Origin: Parasedimentitalea marina
Lineage (GTDB): Bacteria > Pseudomonadota > Alphaproteobacteria > Rhodobacterales > Rhodobacteraceae
Length of the DNA stretch: 64,000 nt
Direction of reading: 5' to 3'
NCBI RefSeq assembly: GCF_004006175.1
Contig: NZ_CP033219.1
Span: 4,154,001-4,218,000 of the forward strand
In this document: positions 25,392 to 34,541 of the stretch, piece after piece
Layout of the letters: each line of letters starts with the position of its first letter
Numbering within the stretch: position 1 is the first letter of the stretch
Notes under the pieces: generated by a model
What the model saw: the letters and a program-made list of their open reading frames with translations, nothing else
The model's database searches: none
Told to the model about the DNA's origin: nothing
Position numbers and translations under genes: made by a program

Positions 25392-26267
25392 TCAGGCGTC
25401 TTGCCAGCGGTTCAGCAGCCAATACCATTGATCTGGATGGGCCCGAATACGCGCTGACAGGCTATCATTGAACGCTTGTGTCATGGCCACAGCATCGCTG
25501 TGTCCAATCGGTTCTTCATAGTCGACCGCAAAATCGCTGCCGTCGCCAACACGCGTGCCATAGGCAGGCACCATTGGCAGGTCATATTTCAACGCCAATT
25601 GCGCCGCAGCCAGCGAAGTCAGCGCCGGGCGGTCCAAAAACGGTAGCCGGGTGCCGTCAGGATGTTTTTCATCCAACAATATCGCAACCACACCGCCGGC
25701 GCGCAAATGGCGCACCAGTGTTTTGGTGCCAACACGGCCGGTTTCCATAATCGGCAATCCGCCGGCTTCAATCCCAGCCAACAAACGTCGTTGATAATGT
25801 CGATTGCTTTGGCGGCGGTATACAGCGCCCACTTCGATGCCGCGCGCTTTAAGCGAGGCGCGTACAGCCTCCCATTGACCAAAATGGCCAGAGACGATGA
25901 TTGCACCTTTGCCCGCTGCCTGCGCTGCCTCTATCGCCTCTAGCCCCGGACCAGAGACATGAAAGCGGTCCAACCGGGTATGGAATTCAGCATTGTGGTA
26001 TATCTCGAACAGGGTTTGGCCCATATTCCGTCCCATCTGACGGCGCAAACAGTTGCGCTCGTGTCGGGACATGTCAGGGAACACCTGCTTCAGATCGCGG
26101 TTCATCCGGCGTCGTGCGATCGGGAACCAGCGCATCACACCACCAACGGCACGTCCCAGCGCCGCTGAGCGTGTTCCGAATGAGCGCCACCGCGACACGG
26201 TCAGCATAGACCAGAGAGGAACATACCTGATATGTTGCCAAGCGTATTTTACCGGACGAGTAATCAT
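25392..26267 (-). CDS. Lysophospholipid/lipid A acyltransferase (LpxL/HtrB family)
   Basis: 291 aa with the family catalytic motif H-x4-E in IVSGHFGQWEAVRASL, a following VYRRQSN stretch, and LDEKHPDGTRLPFLDRPAL, typical of LpxL-type late acyltransferases. These inner-membrane enzymes add secondary acyl chains to Kdo-lipid A from acyl-ACP. It stands alone on the minus strand between the ABC-2 permease (convergent) and alkB. Ornithine-lipid or other glycerolipid acylation is a possible alternative. Confidence 0.88.
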   Translation of the reverse strand: MITRPVKYAWQHIRYVPLWSMLTVSRWRSFGTRSAALGRAVGGVMRWFPIARRRMNRDLKQVFPDMSRHERNCLRRQMGRNMGQTLFEIYHNAEFHTRLDRFHVSGPGLEAIEAAQAAGKGAIIVSGHFGQWEAVRASLKARGIEVGAVYRRQSNRHYQRRLLAGIEAGGLPIMETGRVGTKTLVRHLRAGGVVAILLDEKHPDGTRLPFLDRPALTSLAAAQLALKYDLPMVPAYGTRVGDGSDFAVDYEEPIGHSDAVAMTQAFNDSLSARIRAHPDQWYWLLNRWQDA

Positions 26268-26337
26268 GCCTGCTATATGGGCAGTTTTTCAATCTGCGCC
26301 AAGTGCCCCATTGCCAAATTTCCGTAACGTGAGCTTC

Positions 26338-26946
26338 TCAAGTCACCACCCGCAATGTCAAATTGATTCGCCCGCCCTTGGGCAGCAACCGCGAAGACTT
26401 ATACCGAATTCGGTCTACACCATGATAGGTCAGCCGTGCCTCGCCGCCCATGACAACAACATCGCCAGAGTTCAGCCAGATCGATTCCGTTTTGCCGCCC
26501 CGACTCTGATTGCCCATGCGATATAGCCCGTCATCTCCCAAACTGATGGACACCACCGGATAGGAGAAATCCGCTTCATCCTTGTCTTGATGCAGCCCCA
26601 TTTTTGCATCTTGGCCATAATAATTCAGCAAACAACATTCGGGCTGACGGTCTAAGCCTGTCAACTGTCGCCATATTGACAATACTTGATCCGGAATTTC
26701 GGGCCAGGCCTGCCCCTTTGGATGGCTGTCCGCGTAGCGATACCCTGATGCATCAGAATACCAGCCAAATTGTCCCGAGGACGTCATCCGAACCGACATC
26801 TGCCCGCCGCCGGGTACACTGGGCGAAAATAGTGGTGCGGCCTTTAGAACCGGCCGCAATGCGTCAATCAGTGCCCGCTGGGCCGTCAAATCCAGATACC
26901 CTTTGTGGATCTCAAATCCGCGAATACGCAGCTTGGCCATCGACAT
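26338..26946 (-). CDS. alkB: AlkB-type 2-oxoglutarate/Fe(II) dioxygenase
   Basis: 202 aa from the ATG at 26946, which is preceded by GGAATA; starts at 26940 and 26970 are also in frame. It has the core AlkB features: LLNYYGQDAKMGLHQDKDE (HxD iron ligands), GDVVVMGGEARLTYHGV (second His) and a C-terminal RINLTLRVV with the Arg that binds 2-oxoglutarate. It repairs 1-methyladenine and 3-methylcytosine by oxidative demethylation. The gene is divergent from dnaK, 207 bp away. Confidence 0.93.
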   Translation of the reverse strand: MSMAKLRIRGFEIHKGYLDLTAQRALIDALRPVLKAAPLFSPSVPGGGQMSVRMTSSGQFGWYSDASGYRYADSHPKGQAWPEIPDQVLSIWRQLTGLDRQPECCLLNYYGQDAKMGLHQDKDEADFSYPVVSISLGDDGLYRMGNQSRGGKTESIWLNSGDVVVMGGEARLTYHGVDRIRYKSSRLLPKGGRINLTLRVVT

Positions 26947-27013
26947 TATTCCATTCTTAACCAAGCCCATTCAAAAAACCCCAAGGATTCGCACTAACCG
27001 GTGTCATGTGACG

Positions 27014-27045
27014 GTTGCAGGGCTCATTTCTGCTCCCTATATACG
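27014..27045 (+). promoter_or_regulatory. RpoH (sigma32)-type heat-shock promoter of dnaK
   Basis: GTTG (27014-27017), an 18-bp spacer, then CCTATATACG (27036-27045). The second block fits the alphaproteobacterial heat-shock form CYTATNTNNG exactly; the first matches CTTG in 3 of 4 bases. It lies 109 bp before the dnaK ATG. Heat-shock control of dnaK is well established in this class. Confidence 0.7.
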
Positions 27046-27153
27046 CCGAGACGCATTTTGGTGTAGGCCATTGTGCAAATGAATTGAGGCCAGGATGCCA
27101 AAAAGGGTTCAGGCCTCAGGTAATCGCCTTGTTGAGAAAAGGGATCGAATAGT

Positions 27154-29061
27154 ATGAGCAAAGTAATCGGAATTGACCTGGGTACCACCAACTCTTGTGT
27201 GGCTATCATGGACGGATCGCAGCCTCGCGTTATTGAAAACGCCGAAGGCGCCCGGACAACCCCCTCGATCGTCGCGTTTACCGACGACGAACGCCTGGTT
27301 GGCCAGCCTGCAAAACGCCAGGCCGTTACCAACCCGGAAAACACCGTTTTTGGTGTAAAACGCCTGATCGGCCGTCGCAACACCGACGCAGCCGTCGCAA
27401 AAGACAAGAAAATGGTTCCGTTCTCCATCGTTGACGGTGGCAATGGCGACGCATGGGTAGAAGCTAAAGGTGAAAAATATTCACCTTCGCAAATCTCAGC
27501 CTTCACCTTGGGCAAAATGAAAGAAACCGCCGAGAGCTATCTTGGCGAAGAAGTGACACAGGCGGTTATCACCGTTCCTGCGTACTTTAACGACGCCCAG
27601 CGTCAGGCCACCAAAGACGCCGGCAAAATCGCTGGTCTCGAAGTTCTGCGTATCATCAACGAGCCGACCGCGGCTGCGCTGGCCTATGGCATGGACAAAG
27701 AAGAAACCCAGACCATCGCTGTTTATGACCTTGGTGGTGGTACTTTCGATGTAACCATCCTGGAAATCGACGACGGCCTGTTCGAAGTTAAATCGACCAA
27801 CGGCGACACCTTCCTGGGTGGCGAAGACTTTGACATGCGCATCGTCAACTACCTTGCCGACCAGTTCAAGAAAGAGCACGGCGTTGATCTGTCCAAGGAC
27901 AAAATGGCTCTGCAGCGTTTGAAAGAAGCCGCTGAGAAAGCCAAGATCGAACTGTCCTCCGCCTCGCAGACCGAAATCAACCAGCCGTTCATCTCGATGG
28001 GCAAAGACGGCGCGCCACTGCACATGGTTCTGAAACTGACCCGTGCCAAGCTGGAAAGCCTGGTTGCTGACCTGATCAAAGCCTCGCTGAAGCCTTGCGC
28101 CGCTGCGTTGAAAGATGCTGGCATTTCAGCCAGCGACATCGACGAAGTTGTTCTGGTTGGTGGTATGACCCGCATGCCGCGCGTCACCGAAGAAGTCAGC
28201 AAGTTCTTTGGCAAAGAGCCGCATAAAGGTGTGAACCCGGACGAAGTTGTTGCCATGGGCGCCGCTATTCAGGCTGGCGTTCTGCAGGGTGACGTCAAAG
28301 ACGTGGTTCTGCTGGACGTAACACCTCTGTCTCTGGGCATCGAAACTCTGGGTGGCGTGTTCACACGTCTGATCGATCGCAACACAACGATCCCGACTAA
28401 AAAGTCGCAGGTCTTCTCGACTGCCGAAGACAACCAGAACGCCGTAACCATCCGGGTTTTCCAGGGTGAGCGCGAAATGGCTGCGGACAACAAGATCCTT
28501 GGCCAGTTCAATCTGGAAAGCATCCCGCCAGCTCCACGCGGCCTGCCTCAGATCGAAGTGACCTTTGACATTGACGCCAACGGCATCGTGTCGGTTGGCG
28601 CCAAAGACAAAGGCACCGGTAAAGAGCAACAGGTAACCATTCAGGCCTCCGGCGGCTTGTCTGATTCGGACATCGAACAGATGGTCAAAGACGCTGAAGA
28701 GAACGCTGAAGCGGATAAAGAACGCCGCGAGCTGATCGAAGCGAAAAACCAGGCCGAAAGCCTCATTCACTCGACCGAAAAATCGATGGAAGAGCACGCC
28801 GACAAGGTGGATCCAACCACCATCGAAGCGATCGAACTGGCCATCGTTGCTTTGAAAGACGAAATCGACACCGACAATGCCGAAAAGATCAAATCGGGTA
28901 TCCAGAACGTGACCGAAGCGGCCATGAAACTGGGCGAAGCGATCTACAAGGCTTCCGCAGCAGAAGAAGGTGACGAACCCACCGCTGCTGATGCTGGCCC
29001 GATTGACGATGACATTGTCGATGCAGAGTTCGAAGATCTGGACGGCGACAAACGCGCCTAA
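27154..29061 (+). CDS. dnaK: Molecular chaperone DnaK (Hsp70)
   Basis: 635 aa, standard length. The ATPase domain starts [17 protein letters not shown], with [12 protein letters not shown] and [10 protein letters not shown]; the linker [19 protein letters not shown] leads into the substrate-binding and lid domains, and the C-terminus ends [17 protein letters not shown]. It folds and refolds client proteins in the cytoplasm with DnaJ (encoded next) and GrpE. AAGGGA provides the ribosome binding site, with an RpoH-type promoter upstream. Confidence 0.99.
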   Translation: MSKVIGIDLGTTNSCVAIMDGSQPRVIENAEGARTTPSIVAFTDDERLVGQPAKRQAVTNPENTVFGVKRLIGRRNTDAAVAKDKKMVPFSIVDGGNGDAWVEAKGEKYSPSQISAFTLGKMKETAESYLGEEVTQAVITVPAYFNDAQRQATKDAGKIAGLEVLRIINEPTAAALAYGMDKEETQTIAVYDLGGGTFDVTILEIDDGLFEVKSTNGDTFLGGEDFDMRIVNYLADQFKKEHGVDLSKDKMALQRLKEAAEKAKIELSSASQTEINQPFISMGKDGAPLHMVLKLTRAKLESLVADLIKASLKPCAAALKDAGISASDIDEVVLVGGMTRMPRVTEEVSKFFGKEPHKGVNPDEVVAMGAAIQAGVLQGDVKDVVLLDVTPLSLGIETLGGVFTRLIDRNTTIPTKKSQVFSTAEDNQNAVTIRVFQGEREMAADNKILGQFNLESIPPAPRGLPQIEVTFDIDANGIVSVGAKDKGTGKEQQVTIQASGGLSDSDIEQMVKDAEENAEADKERRELIEAKNQAESLIHSTEKSMEEHADKVDPTTIEAIELAIVALKDEIDTDNAEKIKSGIQNVTEAAMKLGEAIYKASAAEEGDEPTAADAGPIDDDIVDAEFEDLDGDKRA

Positions 29062-29082
29062 ACGGCTAACCTAGGCCAAGGC

Positions 29083-29109
29083 GGGCCGGTCCGAAATCAG
29101 GGCCGGCCC
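29083..29109 (+). other. Hairpin in the dnaK-dnaJ intergenic region
   Basis: GGGCCGG (29083-29089) and CCGGCCC (29103-29109) pair around a 13-nt loop, within the 77-bp gap. No long T-tract follows (ACTTTCG). It may be a processing or attenuation element that lowers dnaJ expression relative to dnaK. Confidence 0.5.
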
Positions 29110-29138
29110 ACTTTCGTTGAGGCAGAAGGGATAAACCG

Positions 29139-30308
29139 ATGTCCAAGCGTGACTATTACGATGTACTTGGCGTGGCCAAAGGGGCCTCTGCCGACGAAAT
29201 CAAAAAGGGCTTTCGCACGAAAGCCAAAGAGCTGCACCCAGACCGGAACCAAGACAATCCGGAAGCGGAATCGCAGTTTAAAGAGGCCAACGAGGCCTAT
29301 GATGTTCTGAAAGACGGCGACAAGAAAGCCGCTTATGACCGCTTTGGCCATGCTGCCTTTGAAAATGGCATGGGTGGCAATGGCGGCGGACGTCCAGGCC
29401 AAGGCTTTGGCGGCGGCGGCGGAGACTTCTCCTCGGCGTTCTCTGACGTGTTTGACGATCTGTTTGGCGACTTCATGGGCGGCCAGCGCGGCGGTGCTGG
29501 TGGCGGCGGACGTCGTGCCGCACGTGGGGCCGATCTTCGGTATAACCTGCGTGTTTCGCTCGAAGATTCCTTTGCTGGATTACAGAAAACCATCAATGTT
29601 CCAACCGCTGTCAGCTGTACCTCATGCGAGGGCACAGGCGCCGAGGGTGGTGTCGAGCCAACAACCTGCCCGACCTGTTCGGGCATGGGCAAGGTCCGCG
29701 CACAGCAAGGCTTCTTTACCGTTGAACGTGGTTGCCCAACCTGTTCCGGTCTGGGCCAAGTTATCAAGAACCCCTGTAAGGGCTGCGGCGGCCATGGGCG
29801 TGTTGAAAAAGACCGCGCCCTGTCGGTCAACATCCCGGCTGGTGTCGAAACTGGCACCCGAATTCGCCTGTCCGGCGAAGGCGAAGCAGGCATGCGTGGT
29901 GGCCCCCCAGGTGATCTGTATATCTTTGTCGAGATGACACCGCACAAACTGTTCGAACGCGATGGTCAGAACCTGTATTGCCGCGTCCCTGTCAGCATGG
30001 CCAAGGCCTCGCTGGGCGGCGCGATTGAGGTACCAACGATTGACGGTGGCCGTGGCCGCGTGCAAATCCCCGAGGGCAGCCAGTCCGGCCGCCAAATGCG
30101 CCTGCGCGCCAAAGGCATGCCTGCTCTGCGTGGCGGCGGTCCCGGTGATATGTTTATCGAGCTGGCGGTGGAAACTCCGATGAACCTGACAACGCGGCAA
30201 AAAGAGCTGATGCGTGAGTTTGAGGATCTGTCCGAAGACACCACCAATCCGGAATCCGGCAGCTTCTTTTCCTCTGTGAAAAGCTTTTGGGATTCGATGA
30301 AAAACTGA
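29139..30308 (+). CDS. dnaJ: Co-chaperone DnaJ (Hsp40)
   Basis: 389 aa. J-domain at the start with the HPD motif in ELHPDRNQD, a Gly/Phe-rich linker (about 75-130), then four CxxCxGxG zinc modules ([32 protein letters not shown]) and the C-terminal substrate-binding domain. It stimulates DnaK ATPase and delivers clients. It is transcribed with dnaK and followed by a strong terminator. Confidence 0.98.
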   Translation: MSKRDYYDVLGVAKGASADEIKKGFRTKAKELHPDRNQDNPEAESQFKEANEAYDVLKDGDKKAAYDRFGHAAFENGMGGNGGGRPGQGFGGGGGDFSSAFSDVFDDLFGDFMGGQRGGAGGGGRRAARGADLRYNLRVSLEDSFAGLQKTINVPTAVSCTSCEGTGAEGGVEPTTCPTCSGMGKVRAQQGFFTVERGCPTCSGLGQVIKNPCKGCGGHGRVEKDRALSVNIPAGVETGTRIRLSGEGEAGMRGGPPGDLYIFVEMTPHKLFERDGQNLYCRVPVSMAKASLGGAIEVPTIDGGRGRVQIPEGSQSGRQMRLRAKGMPALRGGGPGDMFIELAVETPMNLTTRQKELMREFEDLSEDTTNPESGSFFSSVKSFWDSMKN

Positions 30309-30332
30309 TCATGGTCTCAAGATGTTGATCAA

Positions 30333-30365
30333 AAAAGGGCGTCACCATGTCGGTTGACGCCCTTT
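30333..30365. terminator. Bidirectional intrinsic terminator after dnaJ
   Basis: AAAGGGCGTC and GACGCCCTTT form the stem, with CC/GG pairs extending it inside. On the minus strand a run of six T follows, making it strong for the convergent 128-aa gene. On the plus strand the run is TTTGTGCTT, weaker but usable for dnaJ. Confidence 0.8.
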
Positions 30366-30371
30366 GTGCTT

Positions 30372-30758
30372 CTAACGCCTCATTAAACGTGCCTTTTCCA
30401 AGTGGTCATAAAACCCTTCCCAGCCTACCGGCTCAGGGTGAATTTCACGATACTCATGGCGTTTCTCATGTGTTTGGCTTTGATACCATTCATAGAAAAT
30501 GTCTCTGTAATCCTCACCGCCGCCCATGCGCCATCCCATGCTACACCGCGGTAGATGCGGATATTCAACCCACATAGGTCGCAACGGATCAGGTAGAGCC
30601 GCTTTCCACTTTTCATGTTCATCAATTATTGAAACCATCAAATCTCGAATGTCATCTGGAATTTTGCCGTCCACAATCTTCCAACTTTTTCGCTTATCGT
30701 TCGGCAATTGAGAACTCACTCCACAAGTGTGACTTTCGAAGCCCTGAATTGCTCGCAT
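30372..30758 (-). CDS. Hypothetical protein, Trp/Tyr-rich, function unknown
   Basis: 128 aa that I do not recognise. It is soluble, without a signal peptide or membrane helix, and unusually rich in Trp, Tyr and Glu, with a distinctive centre (WVEYPHLPRCSMGWRMGGGE followed by DYRDIFYEWY). The codon pattern is plausible, a terminator follows 7 bp after the stop, and the gene is divergent from radC by 44 bp. The start has no strong ribosome binding site, so the first residues are uncertain. Confidence 0.6.
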   Translation of the reverse strand: MRAIQGFESHTCGVSSQLPNDKRKSWKIVDGKIPDDIRDLMVSIIDEHEKWKAALPDPLRPMWVEYPHLPRCSMGWRMGGGEDYRDIFYEWYQSQTHEKRHEYREIHPEPVGWEGFYDHLEKARLMRR

Positions 30759-30802
30759 GATGTTAACACTTAATCAACCTTAACGAGAGCAGTCTTATTG
30801 TC

Positions 30803-31567
30803 ATGGCACAACGCGACTCCTTTCAGGACGGATCACTGCCGCTGTTCAAAGGCAGTGATGAGGCGCTACCCAAAGCGCTCCCAAAGGGTCGCCTGCCATC
30901 CTACATCCAAGATCACCGCGCCCGGCTGCGTGATAGATTCATACAAGGGGGCGCAACGGCAATGCCCGACTATGAATTGCTGGAACTGGTCCTGTTCCGA
31001 TCAATCCCACGCCGTGATGTCAAACCGCTGGCCCGTGCGCTTCTGGAAAAATTTCAGGACTTCAATCGGGTCATCACCGCCCCGACTGAACGGTTAGAAG
31101 AAGTAAAGGGAATCGGAACGGCGGTCATCACCGACCTCAAAATTCTTGAGGCTGCTGCTCACCGCATGGCACGGGCCCGGGTCATGCAACGGCAAGTGAT
31201 TTCTGGATGGGACGCAGTGTTGGACTATTGCCACACAACTATGGCTCATCGCGAAACTGAACAATTCCGGGTGCTATACCTGGACCGCAAGAATGTACTG
31301 ATTGCCGACGAAGAACAGGCCCGCGGCACTGTCGATCACGTCCCCGTTTACCCGCGAGAGGTTGCAAAGCGTGCCTTGGAGCTGAATGCCAGTGCATTGA
31401 TTTTGGTCCACAATCATCCATCCGGGGACCCAACTCCATCGACCAGTGACATCGACATGACCGATCGAATTAACACCGCTTTAGTGGCGCTGGGTTTGGT
31501 GCTCCACGATCACCTGATCATCGGAAAATCCCAAGAACTCAGCTTTCGCAGCGAAGGCTACCTGTAG
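30803..31567 (+). CDS. radC: RadC-family JAB/MPN-domain protein
   Basis: 254 aa. An N-terminal UPF0758 helix-hairpin-helix part (..YELLELVLFRSIPRRD.., VKGIGTAVITDL) precedes the MPN domain with the metal motif HNHPSGDPTPSTSD. Despite the name, a role in DNA repair is not established; some relatives act in natural transformation. It is a single gene facing the minus-strand OmpA-fusion gene across a strong hairpin. Confidence 0.93.
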   Translation: MAQRDSFQDGSLPLFKGSDEALPKALPKGRLPSYIQDHRARLRDRFIQGGATAMPDYELLELVLFRSIPRRDVKPLARALLEKFQDFNRVITAPTERLEEVKGIGTAVITDLKILEAAAHRMARARVMQRQVISGWDAVLDYCHTTMAHRETEQFRVLYLDRKNVLIADEEQARGTVDHVPVYPREVAKRALELNASALILVHNHPSGDPTPSTSDIDMTDRINTALVALGLVLHDHLIIGKSQELSFRSEGYL

Positions 31568-31647
31568 CCTGTCATTTGGTGCCACCACATGCCGAAATAC
31601 TCCCGCCCCCGCGCGCAGCATCGGCTGTCGCCGATACCACTTGCGGC

Positions 31648-31687
31648 GTTGGGCGTGGCGCCGCGCAAGCGCGGCGCCACGCCCAAC
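31648..31687. terminator. Perfect 18-bp hairpin between convergent genes
   Basis: GTTGGGCGTGGCGCCGCG, loop CAAG, and its exact 18-nt complement form a very stable stem centred between radC and the PBP/OmpA gene. No T-run follows on either strand (GGGAGGAGGGG on the right), so Rho-independent release is uncertain. The perfection and length also fit a dispersed palindromic (REP-like) repeat. The rest of this 209-bp gap shows nothing else. Confidence 0.6.
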
Positions 31688-31776
31688 GGGAGGAGGGGAT
31701 CGAAGATTACCGACGACGGGCGGGAGGCATTGGGATAAAGGGCTATCAATCTGATATCCTTACCTCCGCAGACGGT

Positions 31777-33333
31777 TCAATGTAGCCAAACTTCGACCCG
31801 GCGGTTCACTTGCCGTCCCCAGTCACTGTCATCGCAGGCCATCGGCAGGGCCTCACCAAAGGCCTCCACTTCAATTTGCATGTGATCAAAATTTGCTGTT
31901 TGGGCTGCCTCGACAACCGCATCCCGTACGGTCTCTGCACGCTTCATCGCTATCTTGCGATTGCCCGCTGCTGCCCCTTCGCCGTCAGAAAAACCGACGA
32001 ATATTAGCCTTTTGGTGTCATACACCCCAGCTTCCATTGCCCGCGCCAGCTGAGTTATATTGGCGCGTGACTGTGCGTCGGGACGCGTAGACCCAGTTTC
32101 AAACCGAAAAGACGTGGTTAGCCGCTGCATATCACCCATCAACGCGACCAAACGCTGCAACTCAGACAGGTCGATTTCCTCTCCCGCGGCCTCTATAGCA
32201 TTGGCCAACCGCCGCCCCTGAGCGTTTACCGGAATATATTCCGGAGCTTGGTCGACAAATCCAACACGACGAATCACAACCTGTGCTGCCGGCCCCCGAG
32301 CATAGCTCAGAAAATCACGCGCAACTTTGGGCAGACGTCGTGCAGGCAAATATAGGAACATCGGGGCGGTCAGCGGGTAGTCCTCGGTTTTGATGGCGCG
32401 ACGGCCCGCCGCCAGTGCGAACCCACAGGATCCGGTCAACGTCAGCATCCGAGCCGTGCCCGTTTCCGCGAAGCTGGCAATCCCAATGGCAAACGGATCC
32501 GTCGTCACCGCGCGCGCCAATCCGCTACTGCGATCATGGCGTCGCAGGTCTTGGGACAACGGTAGCTTGGCTGGGGCAAGAAGCCGGTCCTCGACCGCCT
32601 GCGCCAGGCCAGATCCCGCCACAGGGAGGTGCAATGAAATCGGGGCGTTGGGGCCGCCAAGTTCCTGCCAATTTACAATATTTCCGGCAAATACCTTGGC
32701 CAATTCCGGCACCGAAATGCTGGTCACTGGATTGCCAGGTGCCACGACAGGAACCATCGCATCCAAGGCTAACACCCGACTGCGGTTTGAGCCGGTCATG
32801 TCTCCCAGGCCAGCATCCCGCGCCAATCGGCGCTCCTCTGGTCTGATTTCACGCAAGGCCATGACCACATCTGCCTCGTTCGCCAATAGATCGGCAAAGC
32901 CTTCGTCGGTGCTACTGATCAAAAATGTAAACCGCGCAACCGGAGTAGAGCCGCCCCGCAACAACAGATATTCAAAGTTTCCATTTTGCAGGCTGTTCCT
33001 GCGCGTTTGGTAATCATTCCTTAGGGCGAAACCTTCGATCAGGGCTGGCAACAGAACCTCGGCCATGGTCGACGAACCGGACAATGTCAGCTCTGCAATG
33101 AAATTTGCCAGATTTGGGCACCCAGGCCCTTCGCAGTTCACGCCCGAGCCGTCCACTGTCAGTTCACCGAATTGGGTATCAACACGGTAAAACTGCCCGT
33201 CGAACCCAAGCAGGTTGCCAGTGATCTCAACCGTACCATCCGGTGACGAAAGCGTTACGTCCTGCGCCGAGGCTGACAGAGCGGAGCTAAAAAGAAAGAG
33301 TGCGGCGCTAACCGCCGCACGATACCATGCCAT
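31777..33333 (-). CDS. Periplasmic phosphate-binding-type domain fused to an OmpA C-terminal domain
   Basis: 518 aa with a signal peptide (AAVSAALFLFSSALSASAQ). Residues about 80-370 form a PstS/PBP-like domain (ELTLSGSSTMAEVLLPALIE.., VVAPGNPVTSISVPELAKVF, NIVNWQELGG). After a helical linker, residues about 400-518 are an OmpA/MotB peptidoglycan-binding domain (FRFETGSTRPDAQSRANI, LIFVGFSDGEG, NRRVEVWLH). The protein is probably periplasmic and cell-wall bound, and may sense or hold a ligand. It lies 24 bp after an unknown exported-protein gene, likely one operon. Confidence 0.85.
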   Translation of the reverse strand: MAWYRAAVSAALFLFSSALSASAQDVTLSSPDGTVEITGNLLGFDGQFYRVDTQFGELTVDGSGVNCEGPGCPNLANFIAELTLSGSSTMAEVLLPALIEGFALRNDYQTRRNSLQNGNFEYLLLRGGSTPVARFTFLISSTDEGFADLLANEADVVMALREIRPEERRLARDAGLGDMTGSNRSRVLALDAMVPVVAPGNPVTSISVPELAKVFAGNIVNWQELGGPNAPISLHLPVAGSGLAQAVEDRLLAPAKLPLSQDLRRHDRSSGLARAVTTDPFAIGIASFAETGTARMLTLTGSCGFALAAGRRAIKTEDYPLTAPMFLYLPARRLPKVARDFLSYARGPAAQVVIRRVGFVDQAPEYIPVNAQGRRLANAIEAAGEEIDLSELQRLVALMGDMQRLTTSFRFETGSTRPDAQSRANITQLARAMEAGVYDTKRLIFVGFSDGEGAAAGNRKIAMKRAETVRDAVVEAAQTANFDHMQIEVEAFGEALPMACDDSDWGRQVNRRVEVWLH

Positions 33334-33357
33334 AAAGAAACCCTAGTGAACCGCAAA

Positions 33358-34263
33358 TCAATTGGCTGCGATTTTCAGGTCTTCTACAAGATTATTCAAC
33401 ACCAGAAAGTCGCCAATCGCATTACAATTGGGCATGGACAAAACCAAATCACGTGTTCGCAGTCCAAAACCGCCGCGGATTTCCAGAGTTTGCGCCGAAA
33501 TTTCACGGCCGCAGTTATTCGACGAAACTTCTGCTTCGATACTTAAAGCGACCGTTCCGTTAGTATCGGTCATGCTGCGGGCAAAACTGTAGACCTCGAC
33601 CATGCGAGGCAACAGCTGCTGCGGATCCCCAAAGCGCTGGACCTGGCTGGCCCGTCCAATGTCATCCGCGCCAGACCAGACGTGACCACCCTGGCCGTAA
33701 TCGGCACCAAATTCACGAGCATGAATTTCAAACCCGCTGCTGCCAGTCCACTGCAGCGCAACGCGGTCGATCTCGTCCAGATCGTTGACCTTGGTGGTCG
33801 CCACGGCACCAGAACCAGACTCAAGCTCGATAATATAGACCGCATGTTCAACCAGAGCCGGAACCTGAAGGTCCAATTTGCCTTCACCGTCCGTGGTTGC
33901 GGTGAACATCAGGCCCGAATGGTGAACGGTAACCCGCTCACTGCTGTTACACGGAGCAGAAAAAGTCAGGGCAACATTGGCATTTGGTTCAGGGCTAGCT
34001 TGCGCTGAGATGGCACAATCGGCCTGCCCTGAAGAGGCCATTTCAGGCAACTTATCGCGATTGACCGGATCAGGGGCTTTAATATTGACCGTCGATGTCA
34101 GCCGGATATCGCGCAATACCAATTCTGCCTGGGCCTCTTCGACCACCGGCAGGGCTGTTGATTGACTGTCTCGGGTTGCTTCAGTGTACTGCATAGAGAA
34201 GCCAATTCCCAATGCCGAAACCAGGGTCACCCCACTCAAAGCCATCATACGTTTGTCTAACAT
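33358..34263 (-). CDS. Exported protein of unknown function, near secA
   Basis: 301 aa from the ATG at 34263 (GAGG 9 nt upstream); a GTG six bases earlier is the alternative. One N-terminal hydrophobic segment (MALSGVTLVSALGIGFSM) could be a signal or anchor; the rest is probably periplasmic and beta-rich, with four Cys residues (..DCAISA.., ..APCNSS.., ..NNCGRE.., ..MPNCNA..) that could form disulfides. I know no function; similar roseobacter genes beside secA are sometimes labelled translocase, for which I see no support. It is cotranscribed with the PBP/OmpA gene. Confidence 0.75.
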   Translation of the reverse strand: MLDKRMMALSGVTLVSALGIGFSMQYTEATRDSQSTALPVVEEAQAELVLRDIRLTSTVNIKAPDPVNRDKLPEMASSGQADCAISAQASPEPNANVALTFSAPCNSSERVTVHHSGLMFTATTDGEGKLDLQVPALVEHAVYIIELESGSGAVATTKVNDLDEIDRVALQWTGSSGFEIHAREFGADYGQGGHVWSGADDIGRASQVQRFGDPQQLLPRMVEVYSFARSMTDTNGTVALSIEAEVSSNNCGREISAQTLEIRGGFGLRTRDLVLSMPNCNAIGDFLVLNNLVEDLKIAAN

Positions 34264-34470
34264 CGCCACTTACCTCACCAAATAAGTTAACAAAAAGTGA
34301 CACGGAAAGACGGCTAGTTTGTGGCCGCAGCCGGGTGAGAATCTGGCAAATATCCTTAATATAACTTAGTTTGAACGCTATTTAGCAGGTATGGAGATCA
34401 AACAAGCAGCCTGTTCGGACCGGTACAACAGCCACCGGGCACAGTCTGCTCAACCTAAATTTTATCGTTC

Positions 34471-34515
34471 CAAAACAAAACAGCGCCCTTTGAACCTCAA
34501 GATTCGGGGGCGCTG
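34471..34515 (-). terminator. Intrinsic terminator downstream of secA
   Basis: On the minus strand CAGCGCCC, a 19-nt loop and GGGCGCTG precede TTTTGTTTTGG, 27 bp after the secA stop. It separates secA from the unknown exported-protein gene. The rest of the 278-bp gap (34264-34470) shows no further element I can support. Confidence 0.75.
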
Positions 34516-34541
34516 CTTCAAGGTCAACCTAGACCGTTTGC

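Noticed and set aside
28126..28797. 223-aa minus-strand frame inside dnaK
   Set aside because: Antisense of the DnaK substrate-binding domain; it arises from dnaK codon bias.
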